Source: Chiridota heheva (lineage: Eukaryota; Echinodermata; Holothuroidea; Apodida; Chiridotidae). Taken from it: 64,000 nt of DNA. Position 1 is the stretch's first letter. Every line of letters starts with the position of its first letter. Positions 1 to 11,449 of this stretch are shown here, one piece after another. A program made the translations under genes and the position numbers. The notes beneath the pieces were generated by a model. It was given only the letters and a program-made list of their open reading frames with translations, searched no databases and was not told where the DNA came from. The stretch spans positions 793,501 through 857,500 of the forward strand of contig JAIGNY010003803.1 of NCBI GenBank assembly GCA_020152595.1, in the 5' to 3' direction.

Positions 1-59
1 TTATCAATTTGGGAGTCCCATGAGGTTTGCCAGTGGTCACGAACAAGGGAAGCAATAAG

Positions 60-620
60 CGGTTTAATGTCAGAAGTGGTTTTGGGAAAGGGGGTAGGGG
101 GGAGGTTGAGGGCAAGCTTAGCGGCTGAATCAGCTCTGTCATTGCCGGAATGCCAACATGGCTGGGTATTCAAAAGAAAATAATACTTTTCCTGCAGAGA
201 GGGGAGGGGGGGGTGCAAAAGAAGTTTACGGAGGAGGTGGGACGTGGGGTTATCCCACTTAAGATTGAGTAAAGAAGTAAGGACCGACTTGTGAGTCTGA
301 GAAGATGGAAAAGAGGCTGAGCGGGGAGTACTCATTATACTTGAGGGAAAGTAGGATGCCTCGGCCTTGGCCGAGAAGATGGTTGAGTAGTTGGGAAGCC
401 TGCTACTGAGATTGATGTCTTGGATGACGGCAGCAGCAGCTTGTCGCCTTCCTTGGAGCCATCAGTATAGATGGACGTGTAGTTGGAGAATTGGTCTTTG
501 AATTGGTTGTGGAGGTTGATGAAGAGGTTGGGGTGGGTTTGGGTTTTGTGATAAGTAGAGAGGCCCAGATGGATGGAAGAGAGGGGGTGGCCCAGGGAGA
601 AAAAGTGGGCCAGGAGAAGG
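60..620 (-). pseudogene. LINE N1 RNase H region
   Basis: Degenerate RNase H domain of copy N1. It aligns by eye with the better preserved RNase H of the copies at 13631-14152 and 40391-41134, which show an 'IYTDGSK' start, a 'SAEAKAI' helix and a 'SHVGIPGNDRAD' end. Here the same segments fall in different frames, so a single intact domain is not encoded. Confidence 0.65.
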
Positions 621-899
621 TGCCAAGAGTAGTGGGGTTGATGCCGAGATGGTGGAGGTCGGGTTTGATGTATAAGCTGAAGGGAAGGGATAGGGTTTTA
701 GTCCTATTAAATAGGGTGGAGAAATTGGGATACCTCATGAGGTTGTAGACAGGGTTTTGGGTGTTGGTGCAGGGCTCTAAAAGTGTAGGAAAGGCTAAGC
801 TTTCTACACCTTAGCAGAAAGGGGGGTTTGTTGGCTTTAACGTGAAGGCTGGTAATGGGGGAGGTCCTGTAGGCACCCAGGCAAAGCCTGAGGGCTTCA

Positions 900-2340
900 T
901 TTTGGATGGTATGATGTGGTTGAGGTAAGAGTTGTGAGCGGCACAGTAGACAATATTGCCATAGTCGAGCTTGGCATGAATGGTGAACCTGAAGATTTTG
1001 AGGAGAGCATGGTGGTCAACACCCTAAGTGGTGTTGGAGAGGAGGCAGAAAATATTATGTTGAGGAGCTGTTGCATTTCTGTTTCAGGTTGGTGATGTGT
1101 TGCTCGTAGGAGAGCTTGGGGTCTGGGGTAGACCCAGGAACTAAGTGTGATCAACTTTAGGAATGCGACTGCCATTGAGCACCAGGTTCGGGTTGGGGTG
1201 GAGGTTGTTGAAATGACAGAAGTGCATGCAGACTGTCTTGTCTTTGGAGAATTTAAAACCCTTATTGTTGCACCATTCTTGCAGCCGGTTAAGGCTAAGT
1301 TGGAGCCTATTTTAGACAGGAGAAAAGCTAGGGGAGGAGTGGAAGATAATGAAGTCATCCACGTAGAAGGTACATTTGATGTTGGGGCCAAGGTTATCCG
1401 TGATGTCATTAATGCTCAGGTTGAAGAGAGTGAAAGAGAGGATGCTGCCTTGGGGGAGGCCCTCTTCTTGGGGGTACAGGTTGGAGAGGGTGTGGCCAAT
1501 ACAAACCTGGGACTGCCTGAGTGAGAGAAAGTTTTAAATATAGATGGGGAGATTGCCTCTGAGGCCGATGGTGTGAAGTTTGCGGGTAATGCCGTATTTC
1601 CAAATAGTGTCGAAAGCTTTCTCGAGGTTAAAAAATATGGCAAAGAGGCGTTCTTTTTTTGCAAAGGATTCCCAGATAGCAATGTCGAGCGTAATTAACT
1701 GGTGTAGGGTATTGAGACGTTTTCAGAAGCCGCTTTGGTCAGGGAAGAGGATTCTGTTGGTCTCAAGAAACCAGTTTAGTCTCTGATTAATGATCCTTTC
1801 CATAATTTTACAGAGACAGCAGGTGAGGGCGATGGGGCGGTAGCTGGAGGGGTCGATACCTGTCCTTCCCCGGTTTAAGGACGGGGATGACAATAGCTGT
1901 CCTCCAGATAGGGGGAAGGAGTGTGAGGACCAAATGTGGTTGAAGATGGTGAGTGGGGTAGTAGTGGCCATGATGGGGAGGTGTTTCAGGAACTGGTAAA
2001 GGATGTTATCTGGGCCCTTGGAGGTACAGCCAGCATCGTGGATGGCTTGGTTTAATTCAGAAAGGGTGAGAAGGGTGCTGTAGCTTTCCGAGTTGTCAGA
2101 GGGAAAAGTGATTCTCCGGGCTTCATCGCAAGCTTTTTGGGTTTTTAGGGCATTGGAATTGTTGGTCGAGGACAAGATGTTGCTGAGAGAGGCGGCGAGG
2201 TGGTTAACGATGTCCTTTTTCGTGGTGAGAAGGTCACCATTCCAAGAGAGATGGGAGATTTGCCTACTCTGCCGTGGAAGCTGTAAACCTTTCTCCAAAT
2301 CTTCTTGGTGGTTAGAGAAGAGATGAAGTCGTTCCAAGTG
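900..2340 (-). pseudogene. LINE N1 reverse transcriptase region
   Basis: Palm region of a LINE reverse transcriptase spread over several frames. The fingers segment has 'KGPDNILYQFL' and 'YRPIALTCCLCKIMERII'. Nearer the 3' side the catalytic box reads F-Y-V-D-D-F at about 1350-1370. Unlike the copies at 13026 and 40006, this copy keeps the base immediately before the V-D-D box, so the local frame at the active site is intact. Frameshifts on both sides still make it a pseudogene. Confidence 0.75.
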
Positions 2341-2344
2341 TTGG

Positions 2345-3388
2345 TTTTACTGTTCTTGATAGTGCGTCTGGCCTTGGCATGACTGATGGGAAAGAGGTTG
2401 AGGTTATGGGTGGTCGGGTAAGTTTTGAAGTTCCTGAGGGCTCTTTTTCTGTTCTTGATGGCGGTTTTGCAGTCATCAGAGAACCAGGGGTTGGGAGGAT
2501 GATTTGGGGGTTTGGAGGTTTTGGGAATTGAGTAGGTGGCGATGTTGATAAGGATATTACTGAAGTTTGACATGGGATCCTCATCCTCGAGGAGGTGGGG
2601 GAAGAGATGTGAGTCACAGAGGGTTTCGAAGAGGGGCCAATCAGCCTTCTCCAGGTTCCATTTGGGGTATGGTCAGTGGGGGTTTGAAGGTTGGAGTGTA
2701 TAAGATGAGGGTAATGATCACTACCACAGAGGTCAGCAGTGACTCTCCAGCTAAAATCAGAGAGGAGGTTGGGGGAACAGATAGACAGGTCAATACAGGT
2801 AAGGGAGCCTGTGGCAGGGTGAAGGTAGGTCGGGGAATTAGTGTTGAGCAAGGAGAGGCTGTGCTGACGAAGAGCGTTTTCGATGAGCTTGCCTCTGGGG
2901 GTGGTGGTAATAGAGCCCCACAGAGGGTTGTAAGCATTGCAGTCACCAAGAAGGATGAAGGGGGAGGGGAGCTGAAAGATGAGGTTGTTAAGGCTGGTTG
3001 GCTGAATGTTGGTGTTGGAGGGGAGATAGATATTGCAAAGAGTGAAAGTTTTGTGGAGGGAGATAGATATACAGATGGCCTGAAGGTCGGTGTACACATG
3101 AACAAGGCTGTGCGGGATATTGTGTCTTACGAAAATAGAGATGCCCCAACAGGACCTGTCGGCATCCACTTGGTGTTTGTGATAGCAAGCGAAGTTGTTG
3201 AGGGAGTAATGGTCAGTGGTTTTCAAGAAAGTTTCTTGTAGGCAGAAGACGACCGGATTGAAGGTGGTGGCCAAGAGGGTCAATTTCTTCAGAATTGGCC
3301 TTAAGGCTCCTTCGTTCCATTCGGATTGAAGGTGGTGGCCAAGAGGGTCAATTTCTTCAGAATTGGCCTTAAGGCTCCTTCGTTCCAT
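2345..3388 (-). pseudogene. LINE N1 AP-type endonuclease region
   Basis: Endonuclease/exonuclease/phosphatase-fold domain typical of target-nicking LINEs. Visible motifs are 'VVFCLQETFL', 'ILLGDCNAYNPLWG' and 'LCGSDHYP'. A 68-bp direct duplication (3254-3321 and 3322-3389) interrupts the N-terminal part. Because 68 is not a multiple of three it shifts the frame and gives a repeated leader peptide. The domain fuses out of frame with RT linker sequence at its C-terminal end. Confidence 0.75.
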
Positions 3389-3389
3389 T
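3254..3389. repeat. 68-bp direct duplication inside LINE N1
   Basis: Two adjacent 68-bp units beginning CGGATTGAAGG at 3254 and 3322 are essentially identical. The complete copy at 40006-45573 has one unit at the matching place (around 43797-43856), so this is a private duplication of N1. Confidence 0.9.
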
Positions 3390-3589
3390 GTATAATGTTG
3401 TAAATGTTATTGTTATTGTTTATGTTGCATGCCATTAGGAGGCATAGGGTTATCTTGAGGAGGATCTGTTGGGTCTGGGTTGGTTTATTTTTTCTTTGGA
3501 TTTGTCCCTGTTTCTTTGGGAATGGTTGTTTTTGAAAGTTGGACGAGAATTATGTTCGGTAACCAAACAATCCTATTCCCTTTCGTGTC

Positions 3590-6145
3590 AGGTTGAAAGG
3601 TGTGGATTACCCCTGATTTTGAGAAAATCGAGGGTGTCGGATTGGAGGGGTCTAAAGGACAAAAATTCTTAATGATTCCAGGATTCTTGCCAGGTCTTAC
3701 TGAGGTAGCTGGAAGTGGAGAAACGGAGGTCTGAGTGCAAGATAGGAAAAAGAGAGATGTGATTTGACAGAGCGTTGTTGGCGGCTCTGTCAGCTCTGTC
3801 ATTGCCGGGGGTGCCGATGTGGCTGGAGATCCAGAAAAAGACCTTTTTTCCCCTAAGGAAGAAAGAGCGTAAAGTTTATTGAGGATTTGTAGAACGAGTG
3901 GGTTGGACCAGAGCATGTTGAGGATGCCAGTGAGAACGGATTTAGAGTCAGAGAAGATGACGAAGCGGGGGAGGAAGAAGAGTTCAACAAAGTTTAAGTC
4001 CAGGAGGATGGCCTTTACTTCAGCAGAGTAGATTGAGGCTCCATCAAGCAACCTTAAGGAGAGGGAAAGGCCGGGACAGGCAGAGAAGCATTCTCATGTG
4101 GATCTGTCGGTGAAGAGGAGAGAGAAGTCGTGGAAATGTCTACTGAGTTGGCAGTATTTGGAATGAAAGAAGATTGGTTTGTGGAGAGCATTCATGTAGG
4201 AGGAAATGCCAAGGAAAACCTTGGAGGATTGATAACCCAGGTGGGTTTGGGAGGAATAGTGTGCCTGGCAATCAAAAAAATGTTGATGTTGGCTTTGGTG
4301 AAGTGAGAGTGCATCTGGATCCCGAAAGGTGGGGGATGTGTTTGTTGAGGTTGAAGCGGTTAGAGAAGGAAGGAGAGCAAATGGAATGGAAGCAAAGGTT
4401 TAGCGGATCAGTGAGGATACAAAGAGCGAAGGGGAGGCCGGTCCTGGTGCACCTGAGGTCAAAGAGGAGTTCATTTGCCTCTACGTGGAGACTGGTGATG
4501 GGGTGGTATGTGTGGTGCCAAGGCAGTACCTTGGGGCAGTGTTTTCAGTAGGGTAGATGAAGCTGCCATAGTCCAGCTTAAACCTGAGGAGGGAGCAGTA
4601 TAAGGTGAGCAGGGTGAGATGATTGGCTCCCCAGTCAGTGATGGAGAGGACGCTGAAGAGATTGAGGATTTTGTGACATTTGGTTTTGAGGGTGTTGATG
4701 TGGGGGAGATAAGAGAGCTTTGAATCGCGAGTGAATCAGAGAAAGAAAGAAGTTGCTGTTGTTGAAGTGGATGAGAACAGTTTTGTCTTTTGAGAAATTG
4801 AAGCTGTTGGAGTCGCTCCAGTGAGCTAAGTTGTCCAGGCAGTGTTGGAGGTTATTTTGAAGTTTGGAAGTATGGGGAGGATGAAAAGATAGCTAAATCG
4901 TCGACATAGAAGGAGCAATTGATGATGGGGGGAGGGCGTTGGTGATGCTGTTAATTTTGTGGATGAAGAGAGTGGGGGAGAGGATACTGCCTTGGGTTAC
5001 ACCCAAGATTTGGGTGTACCTTTTGAATTAAATGTTACCCATGCATACCCTGAATTGGCGGGAAAGGAGCAAGTTCTGGATGAAGGTGGAAAGGAGGCCT
5101 CTAAGGCTGGAGGAGTGTAGGATAACGTACCACCAGGTGGAGTCAAAGGCCTTTTCGAGGTCAAAGAAGATGGACATGGCATGGAGATTTCTGACAAAGG
5201 CTTCACGTACATAGGTGTCAAGTTTAAGGACATGGTCCAGGCAGTTCAGGTTTCTCCTAAAAACATTTTGAGAGGAGGATAGGATGGAGTTCTTCTTAAG
5301 GTACCAGTATACGTACCATACGTTCCAAAATCTTGCAGAGGCAGGAAGTGTTAGCGATTGGCCGGTAGTTGGTGGAAATGGACCTGTCTTTGTTAGGGTT
5401 GGGGATGGGAGTGATGATGGCCTCTCTCCAAGTAATGAGGAAAGATTTGGAGGACCATAGGTGATTATAAATCTTAAAGAGGATGTCAAGGGAAGTCCTG
5501 GGGAGGTTTTTGAGGAGATTATAGTGGATGCCGTCCAGGCCTTAAGAGGAGGACCCAGATTTATTTAGGGCAGAGGAGAGCTCGGAGTAGGTGAATGAAA
5601 GGTTGTAGTTTTCCTGTTTGTTTGACTGGAAGTTGAGAAGGTTCTTCTCAGCCTCAATTTTCTGGTTACAGAAGGAGTGGGAAACACTCTCATTTGAGGA
5701 GGTTTTGGTAAAAGTGGATGCTAGACAGTCGGAGATTGTCTTTGAGGTCAGTGATTTTGTTGTTGTTATGCTTGAGATGAAGGATATTGTTGGAGGAGCT
5801 TTTTCTTTTGAAGTTACGGATCATCTTCCAGACCTTTGAGGGGGCGGTCTGGAGATCCAAGGATGAAACATGGGGTTTTCTAGGATAACTTTTTATTGAG
5901 TTTGATGGTCTTCCTGGCCTTGGCTCTAAGAATGCAAAAGCTATCCAAGTTTGGGGGAGAGGGGTGGGTTTTGAAAAGACGGAGGGCTTTGTTCTTGAGT
6001 GAGATTGCTTTTTTGCAATCAGTGGTGAACCAGGGCTTGAAGTTTTGTGGGGTGAAGGCGGAAGTGGGGATAGAGAAGTTGGTGACTTCCAGGGTCTTGG
6101 AGAGGATGTCATTGGAGATGGAGATATTACAAAGAGATATTACAA
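3590..6145 (-). mobile_element. Diverged RNase H-type LINE copy N2
   Basis: A second LINE on the minus strand, clearly related to N1 but much more diverged. From 5' to 3' of the element it holds the pre-RT linker (6112-5690), RT (5489-5000, with 'FDLEKAFDSTWW'), the RT thumb region and RNase H (4051-3690, with 'SIYSAEVKAILLDL' and 'FVIFSDSKSVL'). The endonuclease and ORF1 are missing, so it is 5'-truncated near 6145. It stops in the RNase H tail exactly where N1 begins. The simplest reading is that N1 inserted into N2 and the rest of N2 lies left of the window. Confidence 0.75.
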
Positions 6146-6386
6146 TAACTTAGAGAGAGGCAATTGGATCTGCAAGTATGACACCGCACTGTGCATTGCA
6201 AGATCACTTTTCTACACACGGATGACATCTTTCAAGATAATAACTCAAAAATAGAATAAGATATCAACATGGTTTTCACACATGTTCACACATGGTCACA
6301 CATGTTTCTTTAAGTCCTATAATATCGTATATATGATAATAAAGATTCACAGGAATTTTCTCTTTAACCAATAACATAACACCTAC
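6146..6386. other. Short spacer downstream of the last HYR exon
   Basis: AT-rich, no coding signal. It contains three to four imperfect copies of a CACACATG-type decamer at about 6270-6305. In the host-gene direction this is intron sequence after the exon ending at 6387. Confidence 0.5.
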
Positions 6387-6641
6387 CATCATACAGCACA
6401 TTCACAGTGAAGCGACACACAGCCTGATTTCCCGATTCATCCGAAAATGTATAAATGACCTCAGTTGACCCCAAAGAAAAGTATGACCCTGATTGCAAAT
6501 TTACAACTACAGACACTGCAGAAAGGTCAATGGCCTTAGGAATAGTCCAAGACACCAGGGTTCCGTCACTGGTGGCAGAAACAAATTCTGTGATGTCATC
6601 AGGGCAAGTACGTATGACTGGTGGATCATTGTCATCACTAC
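6387..6641 (-). CDS. HYR-domain exon 14 (most 3')
   Basis: 255 bp, 85 codons. The acceptor is the AG just above 6641 and the donor GTAGGT follows 6387; both introns are phase 1. HYR landmarks are a 'DNDPPVIRTCPDDI' start with the first Cys, 'VSWTIPKAIDLS' with the core Trp, 'YFSLGSTEVIYTFSD' and the second Cys in 'QAVCRF'. The usual D-P-S-G turn is D-L-S-A here. The upstream in-frame stop lies outside the predicted acceptor, which supports that boundary. Confidence 0.85.
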
Positions 6642-7318
6642 CTCCTATTCGTCAAAGAAAGTTTTGAATATTAAAACAAAGTCAAATAACAAAATATGAA
6701 TTTTTTAACCGTAGAAACCACCATAGCTACATATTCCAACTTTCTTGTGGCGAAGGTTCTTCAATTAAACACATAAACAATTCTAATTTACTGGCTAATA
6801 AAGGTCAATAATAATGTGTTCAATACTTTAAAAACTGTAAAAAGTATTTTTTTTCTTCATCAAAATCAATTGGATTTAAAGGCCATATTATGATTAAATA
6901 TGCAAATTTTTCTTAAATTTTATGACATCAGAAAAAAAGAAGCTATGAATTTCCTTCTGTTAACTTTTTCAATCCTTGAATTGGATCTCCATCTTTCCCT
7001 CAATCAAAATCTAGTGGGAGAAAACAGTCTGAATTTGATTACAGATTTTGAGCTATTCTCTTTCATACATCACAATGTGTGCATGCATTAAAAATTCCTC
7101 AAACTTTGATTAACTATAAAGTACAGGTGCTTGTAATATTATGAATAAATCAGCAATATCCTGTCAGTCCTTAATTTGTCTTAGAGCAGACATATTTATC
7201 TATTTTGGAAGTCTACCACGCAGTTTTTTCTATTTGTAAGCTAAAATTTTTAAACGGAAAAAAAAAAAAAAAATCATTAGAAATAAAAGCAAAAATATAT
7301 ACTGAAATTTCAACTTAC
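6642..7318. other. Intron between HYR exons 13 and 14
   Basis: AT-rich 677-bp intron with a poly-A run near 7259-7273 (poly-T on the minus strand). No coding or mobile-element signal was recognised. Confidence 0.7.
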
Positions 7319-7567
7319 TTATAACAATGATATCAAATGTACACTGTGCTGTATTTCCAACTCCATCTTTGAAGGTGTAAATAATAGTGGTTGTACCTAG
7401 TGCAAAAAATCCAAAGGTTGCGGAAGGACCTGATCGAATAGGGTTTACCCTGGAATTGTCTGTCGCAGTTGGTATCATCCACTCTGCTTGGGCATAGTTG
7501 GCAACGCCCCTGAGCTGTATCACCTGGTTTTCTGGACATCCTATAATCTGTGGTGGAGTAACATCAC
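7319..7567 (-). CDS. HYR-domain exon 13
   Basis: 249 bp, 83 codons, acceptor CAG before 7567 and donor GTAAGT after 7319, both phase 1. The domain starts 'DVTPPQIIGCPEN'. It is one of the more diverged copies: the core segment reads 'AEWMIPTATDNS', and the loop before 'FFALGTTTIIYTFKD' lacks the usual P-G-S. The second Cys is in 'TAQCTFDIIV'. The frame stays open past the donor, but the added residues are Lys/Phe-rich intron translation. Confidence 0.85.
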
Positions 7568-8807
7568 CTGTATCTGTATTCAAGGAAATATTACAGCAGG
7601 TTGAATCATAATTACAGCAGGTCAAATCACAATTATACATAAATGAATATGAATATTCATACAACAAATATTTATTCATAATTTGTGTATATTGGAGATA
7701 TAATATATTTTGTAAAATTGAACCATGTTCGGTATATGATCCAAACGATTGGGTGGGATTGATGTTATGAAGGTCCAAGGAGAGATTTTAGGGTGGGTTA
7801 TTGTGGAAGAGACAAACCTTGTCTGTGTTTCTGCAGGAACACATGTGGCAGACAAAAGACTTCACATGTGGCAAACAAAAGTGACACACATGACAATGCA
7901 TGAAATTGGAACTAATCCCCTGCGTGTCTAACAGGTAATCCCACATGTGTTCATGTGTGGCTGACATGCATGTAAATGTGTGAAAATAAGTGTTTTAACA
8001 AGACAGGAAAAAGTGTGGTAAAACGTGTTCCAACCTGTGTCAAGAAATGTGGCAAAACGTGGCAAACTTTCAATTTTGGACCAGCTGAATGGGCTGTTGC
8101 ATGAAGAAATATTTTATGGTGTAAACTTTTTGTCTGGTACTTATGACACAGGTTTTCTCTTGTTTCCTGTATGACACACATTGTCCTGTTGGACACAGGA
8201 AAACCTGTGAAGAGTAGTTTCCATGTTTTATGTGTAAAAGAGTGGCAGACACTGTTTTTTGTGGAATGAGGGAGAAAGAGTGTCAAACTAGTGCAAATAC
8301 CAAGGATTACCCTGGGTTTGCATGCGTGTTCATGCATGAAATTGGAACAGCTGACACAGGTTTTTTTGTAAGGGTGATGTTGCTAATGCCGGATTACTCT
8401 AAGGAGGGTGAGAAAGTGAGGATTTGATGAGAGTATGTTTGATTTTTACATGACTTCTTCTTCTCCTTAAAAATTTAATCCAGCAAATCATAACCACAAA
8501 CTTAATGTAGTAAATAATGAGACCACTTTTCTTAATTAAAATAACCACTCAGCTACACAATAAGGACTTCATCCATTGCTAATATGATACTCAACACCAA
8601 CTTTCACAACAACCCAGAACCAACAGGAGAACTAGTACAATAGAACCATTTAAAAGGGAAATTTGATCATAATTACTTGTGGTTTTCAGAATAAAGAAAA
8701 TAAAGAGAAAAAGTCTTACCCGACCTGCTTATATATCAGGTCGGGTCTGACTGTTTGAAATTTTAAGGAGCATTACAACTAATGTAAGTTGTTCTTGACA
8801 GTTGTAG
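7568..8807. other. Intronic sequence with short repeats
   Basis: No gene was recognised. A 17-base string, ATGCATGAAATTGGAAC, occurs at about 7898 and again at about 8333 with TGTGTC/ACATGTG-rich sequence between. This suggests an old non-autonomous element or local duplication spanning roughly 7740-8430. A perfect hairpin lies at 8718-8746. The remainder is AT-rich. Confidence 0.5.
8718..8746. repeat. Perfect 10-bp hairpin
   Basis: ACCCGACCTG (8718-8727) pairs perfectly with CAGGTCGGGT (8737-8746) across a 9-base AT-rich loop. It stands out as GC-rich in an AT-rich setting. Function unknown; it may be the tip of a degraded element. Confidence 0.8.
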
Positions 8808-8880
8808 CTAAGCGTGGTGGGCAGGGGAAACTGTAAAGCAGGTGGGAGTGGGAGAAGTGAATGTGACTAATTCTGAGGAA
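8808..8880 (-). mobile_element. Small LINE ORF2-end fragment
   Basis: About 70 bases resemble the segment just inside the 3' end of the RNase H-type LINE (compare 13430-13480), with matching 'GGTGGGAGTG' and 'TGACCAATTCTAAG'-like strings. Probably a relic. Confidence 0.45.
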
Positions 8881-8928
8881 AATATTGATTGATTGAATGA
8901 TTGATGAGATTTGTATGCAAAGGTCAAA

Positions 8929-9840
8929 CGTTTGTTTGATGAGGGCTTAATAGCACCACGACAGCAAGGGTCAAATTGTGCCTGAGAGGTTAGATCATTC
9001 ATAACAGCAAGTGATGTAGGAGGGGAGAGTTGGTGTGACAAAAGTCAGGAAGATGGTATTGGTGGGTGTTTCGGCACCATCTTTCTTGAGGAAGAGATGA
9101 TGGGCCTCAGTGACATGTTGTCAAGTTCCTCAACAAGGTCTTCATTGATCACGTAGGCAAGGTCCCTGGTTCTGATGACGCCTTTGCTGCAATTTAGGGA
9201 ATGGTGGGGAGTGACTGTTATGTCGATACCAGCATAAGCTAGGGTTTCCGTTGTGAGGAGGGTGGTGGCTTGAGTGTCTCTGGTGCAGTACATCAGGAGA
9301 TCACTGGATTTGAGAGTAGAAACCTTGGGGCGTGTACCAACAAGGCTGTGGAGCGCCTTGTGGATGAGGAAGGGGAAACTCTTTTGAAATTGAAACGTGT
9401 TTTATTTGTTGGTGGCCTGAATGATTAAAAAATTTTGGACTGGGGCTAAGGAATGGTCAATGGAGGTAGCAGGTGGGTAACGGGAGGGGAAAGAGAGTCA
9501 AGGTCAAGGCAGATGCGTTCGGGCATGTTGGAAAAAAAATACCAAGGGCCGAGAGACCTGAGGCAACTAGAAAGAAAAAAAAGGTTGCGGAACTACTATA
9601 CGTGAACCACTGTACAAGTACCGAAAGGGCATGTAGGCCTGGTCACAACGGGAGGGGAGAAATTAAAGGAACGATCTTACCGAAAGCAGTCACCCATCCA
9701 CAAAGAGAAAATTCCGGAAAATAAAAAAAGGTGCAAAAATTTAGCTTGAAAATTGTGTGGTAGAGTATAATCAGAATAGAAAGTATGAGAGAGCAGATAA
9801 GAAATCACATTGCTCTCAACCCGTCGTAAGCTCAATAACA
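8929..9840 (-). mobile_element. Internally deleted LINE derivative N7 (3' tail joined to 5'/ORF1 end)
   Basis: The left part (8929-9013) matches the 3' terminus of the LINE family: GTTTG tail, 'GATGAGGGCTTAA' and 'AAATTGTGCCTGAGAGGT'. From about 9014 it switches directly to sequence matching the ORF1/5' region of the complete copy (about 44780 to 45560). The minus-strand frame at 9293-9045 shows 'CTRDTQATTLL' and 'GIDITVTP', the same peptides as in the full element. About 4.7 kb covering endonuclease, RT and RNase H is absent. It keeps both ends but encodes no enzyme, so it would be non-autonomous. Confidence 0.7.
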
Positions 9841-9855
9841 CCAAAGAGGTTGACC

Positions 9856-10187
9856 TACCGTGTTCGATGTATTAAGTGCCCTCCTCTAATAAGCGCCACC
9901 CAACATTTTTTGGCTGGTAACACTAATTTATTTAAATAATCTAAAGACTTACAATAATCAACTTTTGTTACATTCTTTGTTGATTTTGCATCGGATTCTC
10001 ACAATGTTTTTGTGGTGGTTATTGTGGGGCTAGTATAGAACCAGTTCACACAATGCAATTCGAATAGCACACTGTACATGCCCCCGAGCATGGGCAATAA
10101 TTAGGAAGAAATTTTGGGCCTAACAGAGGGGCATTTTTTTTTTTTTTTTTGTAAGTGCCCTGGGTACTTACTACGTCGAATACGGTA
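9856..10187. mobile_element. MITE-like element with TACCGTATTC terminal inverted repeats
   Basis: About 332 bp with ends TACCGTGTTCGATGTATTAA (9856 on) and, on the opposite strand, TACCGTATTCGACGTAGTAA (10187 downward). About 22 of the first 26 bases match. The interior holds a poly-T run near 10132-10150 and no ORF. A flanking TA dinucleotide may be the target duplication. Non-autonomous DNA transposon by structure; superfamily not assigned. Confidence 0.65.
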
Positions 10188-10959
10188 TATCAAATGGAAA
10201 AGAATATAAATGAGCTGATACGATGCCATAGAAACCTTTCTGAACAACTATGACTCAAAGAAGAGTAAGGAAAAGAAATTCATTAAACAAGAAATGTCAG
10301 AAGGACACTATGCTCGACTACTCAAAGCTAGTATAGAGAATGGGCCTATAGAGGGAAGAATACACAGAAATAAGGTAGCAGGGGCAGATGATTTCAAATT
10401 ACTTGAGTTTTCATACAGATATTTTAATACAAAAAGAGCTCAAGGTACCTCACCCATACAGTAACTAAGAAAACATGTAAAAGCTAGCAGTCCTTATGCC
10501 CATAACACTTCTTTTACTTCTATCAATTGAAGAACAAAGAAAGGAGAGGCCCTAACTTGCCAATGTCAATAAAAGAATGCCATTAAGCCCCCTTTCCAAC
10601 CTGTACCCTCCCCCAACCCCTACACATTCTAAGAACTACATCCTGGATTGAAATACAACTTCCAATTTAAGAAAATGTGTGTCAAGCAAAGTCAAGCAAC
10701 ATGAAAAATGTACAATAACATTAAAGCAAAATTAAGCTAAACAATATTGCTTAACATATGACAAAAGACACATTGGAAATGATACAAATCCCCTCAATGC
10801 ATATTCCAGACTGTCCCACATTCCATCCCAACCTGTACCAAATGTCATACTCCATGCAATCACACCTGAAAACCAGATACTGTGTCATTCCACCACTTGC
10901 ATGACCCACATGCCATCACAACTGAAATCCAGATGACACCGCACCACATGCCATTCCAT
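10188..10959. other. Non-coding stretch
   Basis: No gene or known element recognised. AT-rich, becoming C-rich toward 10860, where it grades into the 22-bp minisatellite. Confidence 0.5.
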
Positions 10960-10964
10960 CCTGT

Positions 10965-11190
10965 CCCACATGTCAACCCACCCTGTTCCACATGCCAACC
11001 CACCCTGTTCCACATGCCAACCCACCCTGTTCCACATACCAACCCACCGTTCCACATCCCAACCCACCCTGTTCTACATGCCAACCCACCCTGTTCTACA
11101 TGCCAACCCACCCTGTCCAACATGCCAATGCATCCAGACCAACATCCCACCCCATACTGCCCTACATACAATTCCACCCTCTCCCACATG
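10965..11190. repeat. 22-bp minisatellite
   Basis: Around ten imperfect copies of a 22-bp unit containing CCAACCCACCCTGTTCCACA. All plus-strand frames stay open through the array, which produces spurious Pro/His/Cys-rich ORFs. The unit is related in composition to the 24-bp CCCACATGGCATCCC array at 15533. Confidence 0.85.
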
Positions 11191-11449
11191 AAATCCCACC
11201 CTCATCCAAAATTCCTTCAGCTACTTTATCATCATGTCATCTTCTATCCCACATTCCACTTATTGTTTATATTTCCTAAACCCCTAATTTAAATTCTTTA
11301 GAAAGGAGGAAACTTTAATTTGCTTAGAACTTTATTTATGGCAAGACAAATATTTTGATTTCTATTAATGTTAGGAATGTCAATATCAAAACAAAACTAG
11401 AAATTTGAAACTCGCCTGCCAAATATTTTTGATCTCACGTCAAACAATT

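Larger units (their letters stand above)
1..3590 (-). mobile_element. RNase H-type LINE copy N1 (partial, degenerate)
   Basis: Non-LTR retrotransposon copy read on the minus strand. In element order it has the tail of ORF1 (about 3590-3400), an AP-type endonuclease (3388-2600), reverse transcriptase (2340-900) and RNase H (about 620-60). RNase H downstream of RT places it in the I superclade (I/Nimb-like); this clade call is family knowledge, not an alignment. It closely matches the complete copy at 40006-45573. Its 3' end lies outside the window. The 5' end stops near 3590, where a more diverged copy begins, so it appears 5'-truncated. Reading frames are broken in many places, so it is not functional. 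Confidence 0.85.

Noticed and set aside
7898..8430. Possible second MITE with ATGCATGAAATTGGAAC repeats
   Set aside because: The two matches are direct, not inverted, and no clear termini were found, so it is only mentioned within the intron description.
10882..11292. Long Pro/His/Cys-rich ORFs in overlapping frames
   Set aside because: They arise from the 22-bp minisatellite, which lacks stop codons. No start context, domain or splice structure supports a protein.
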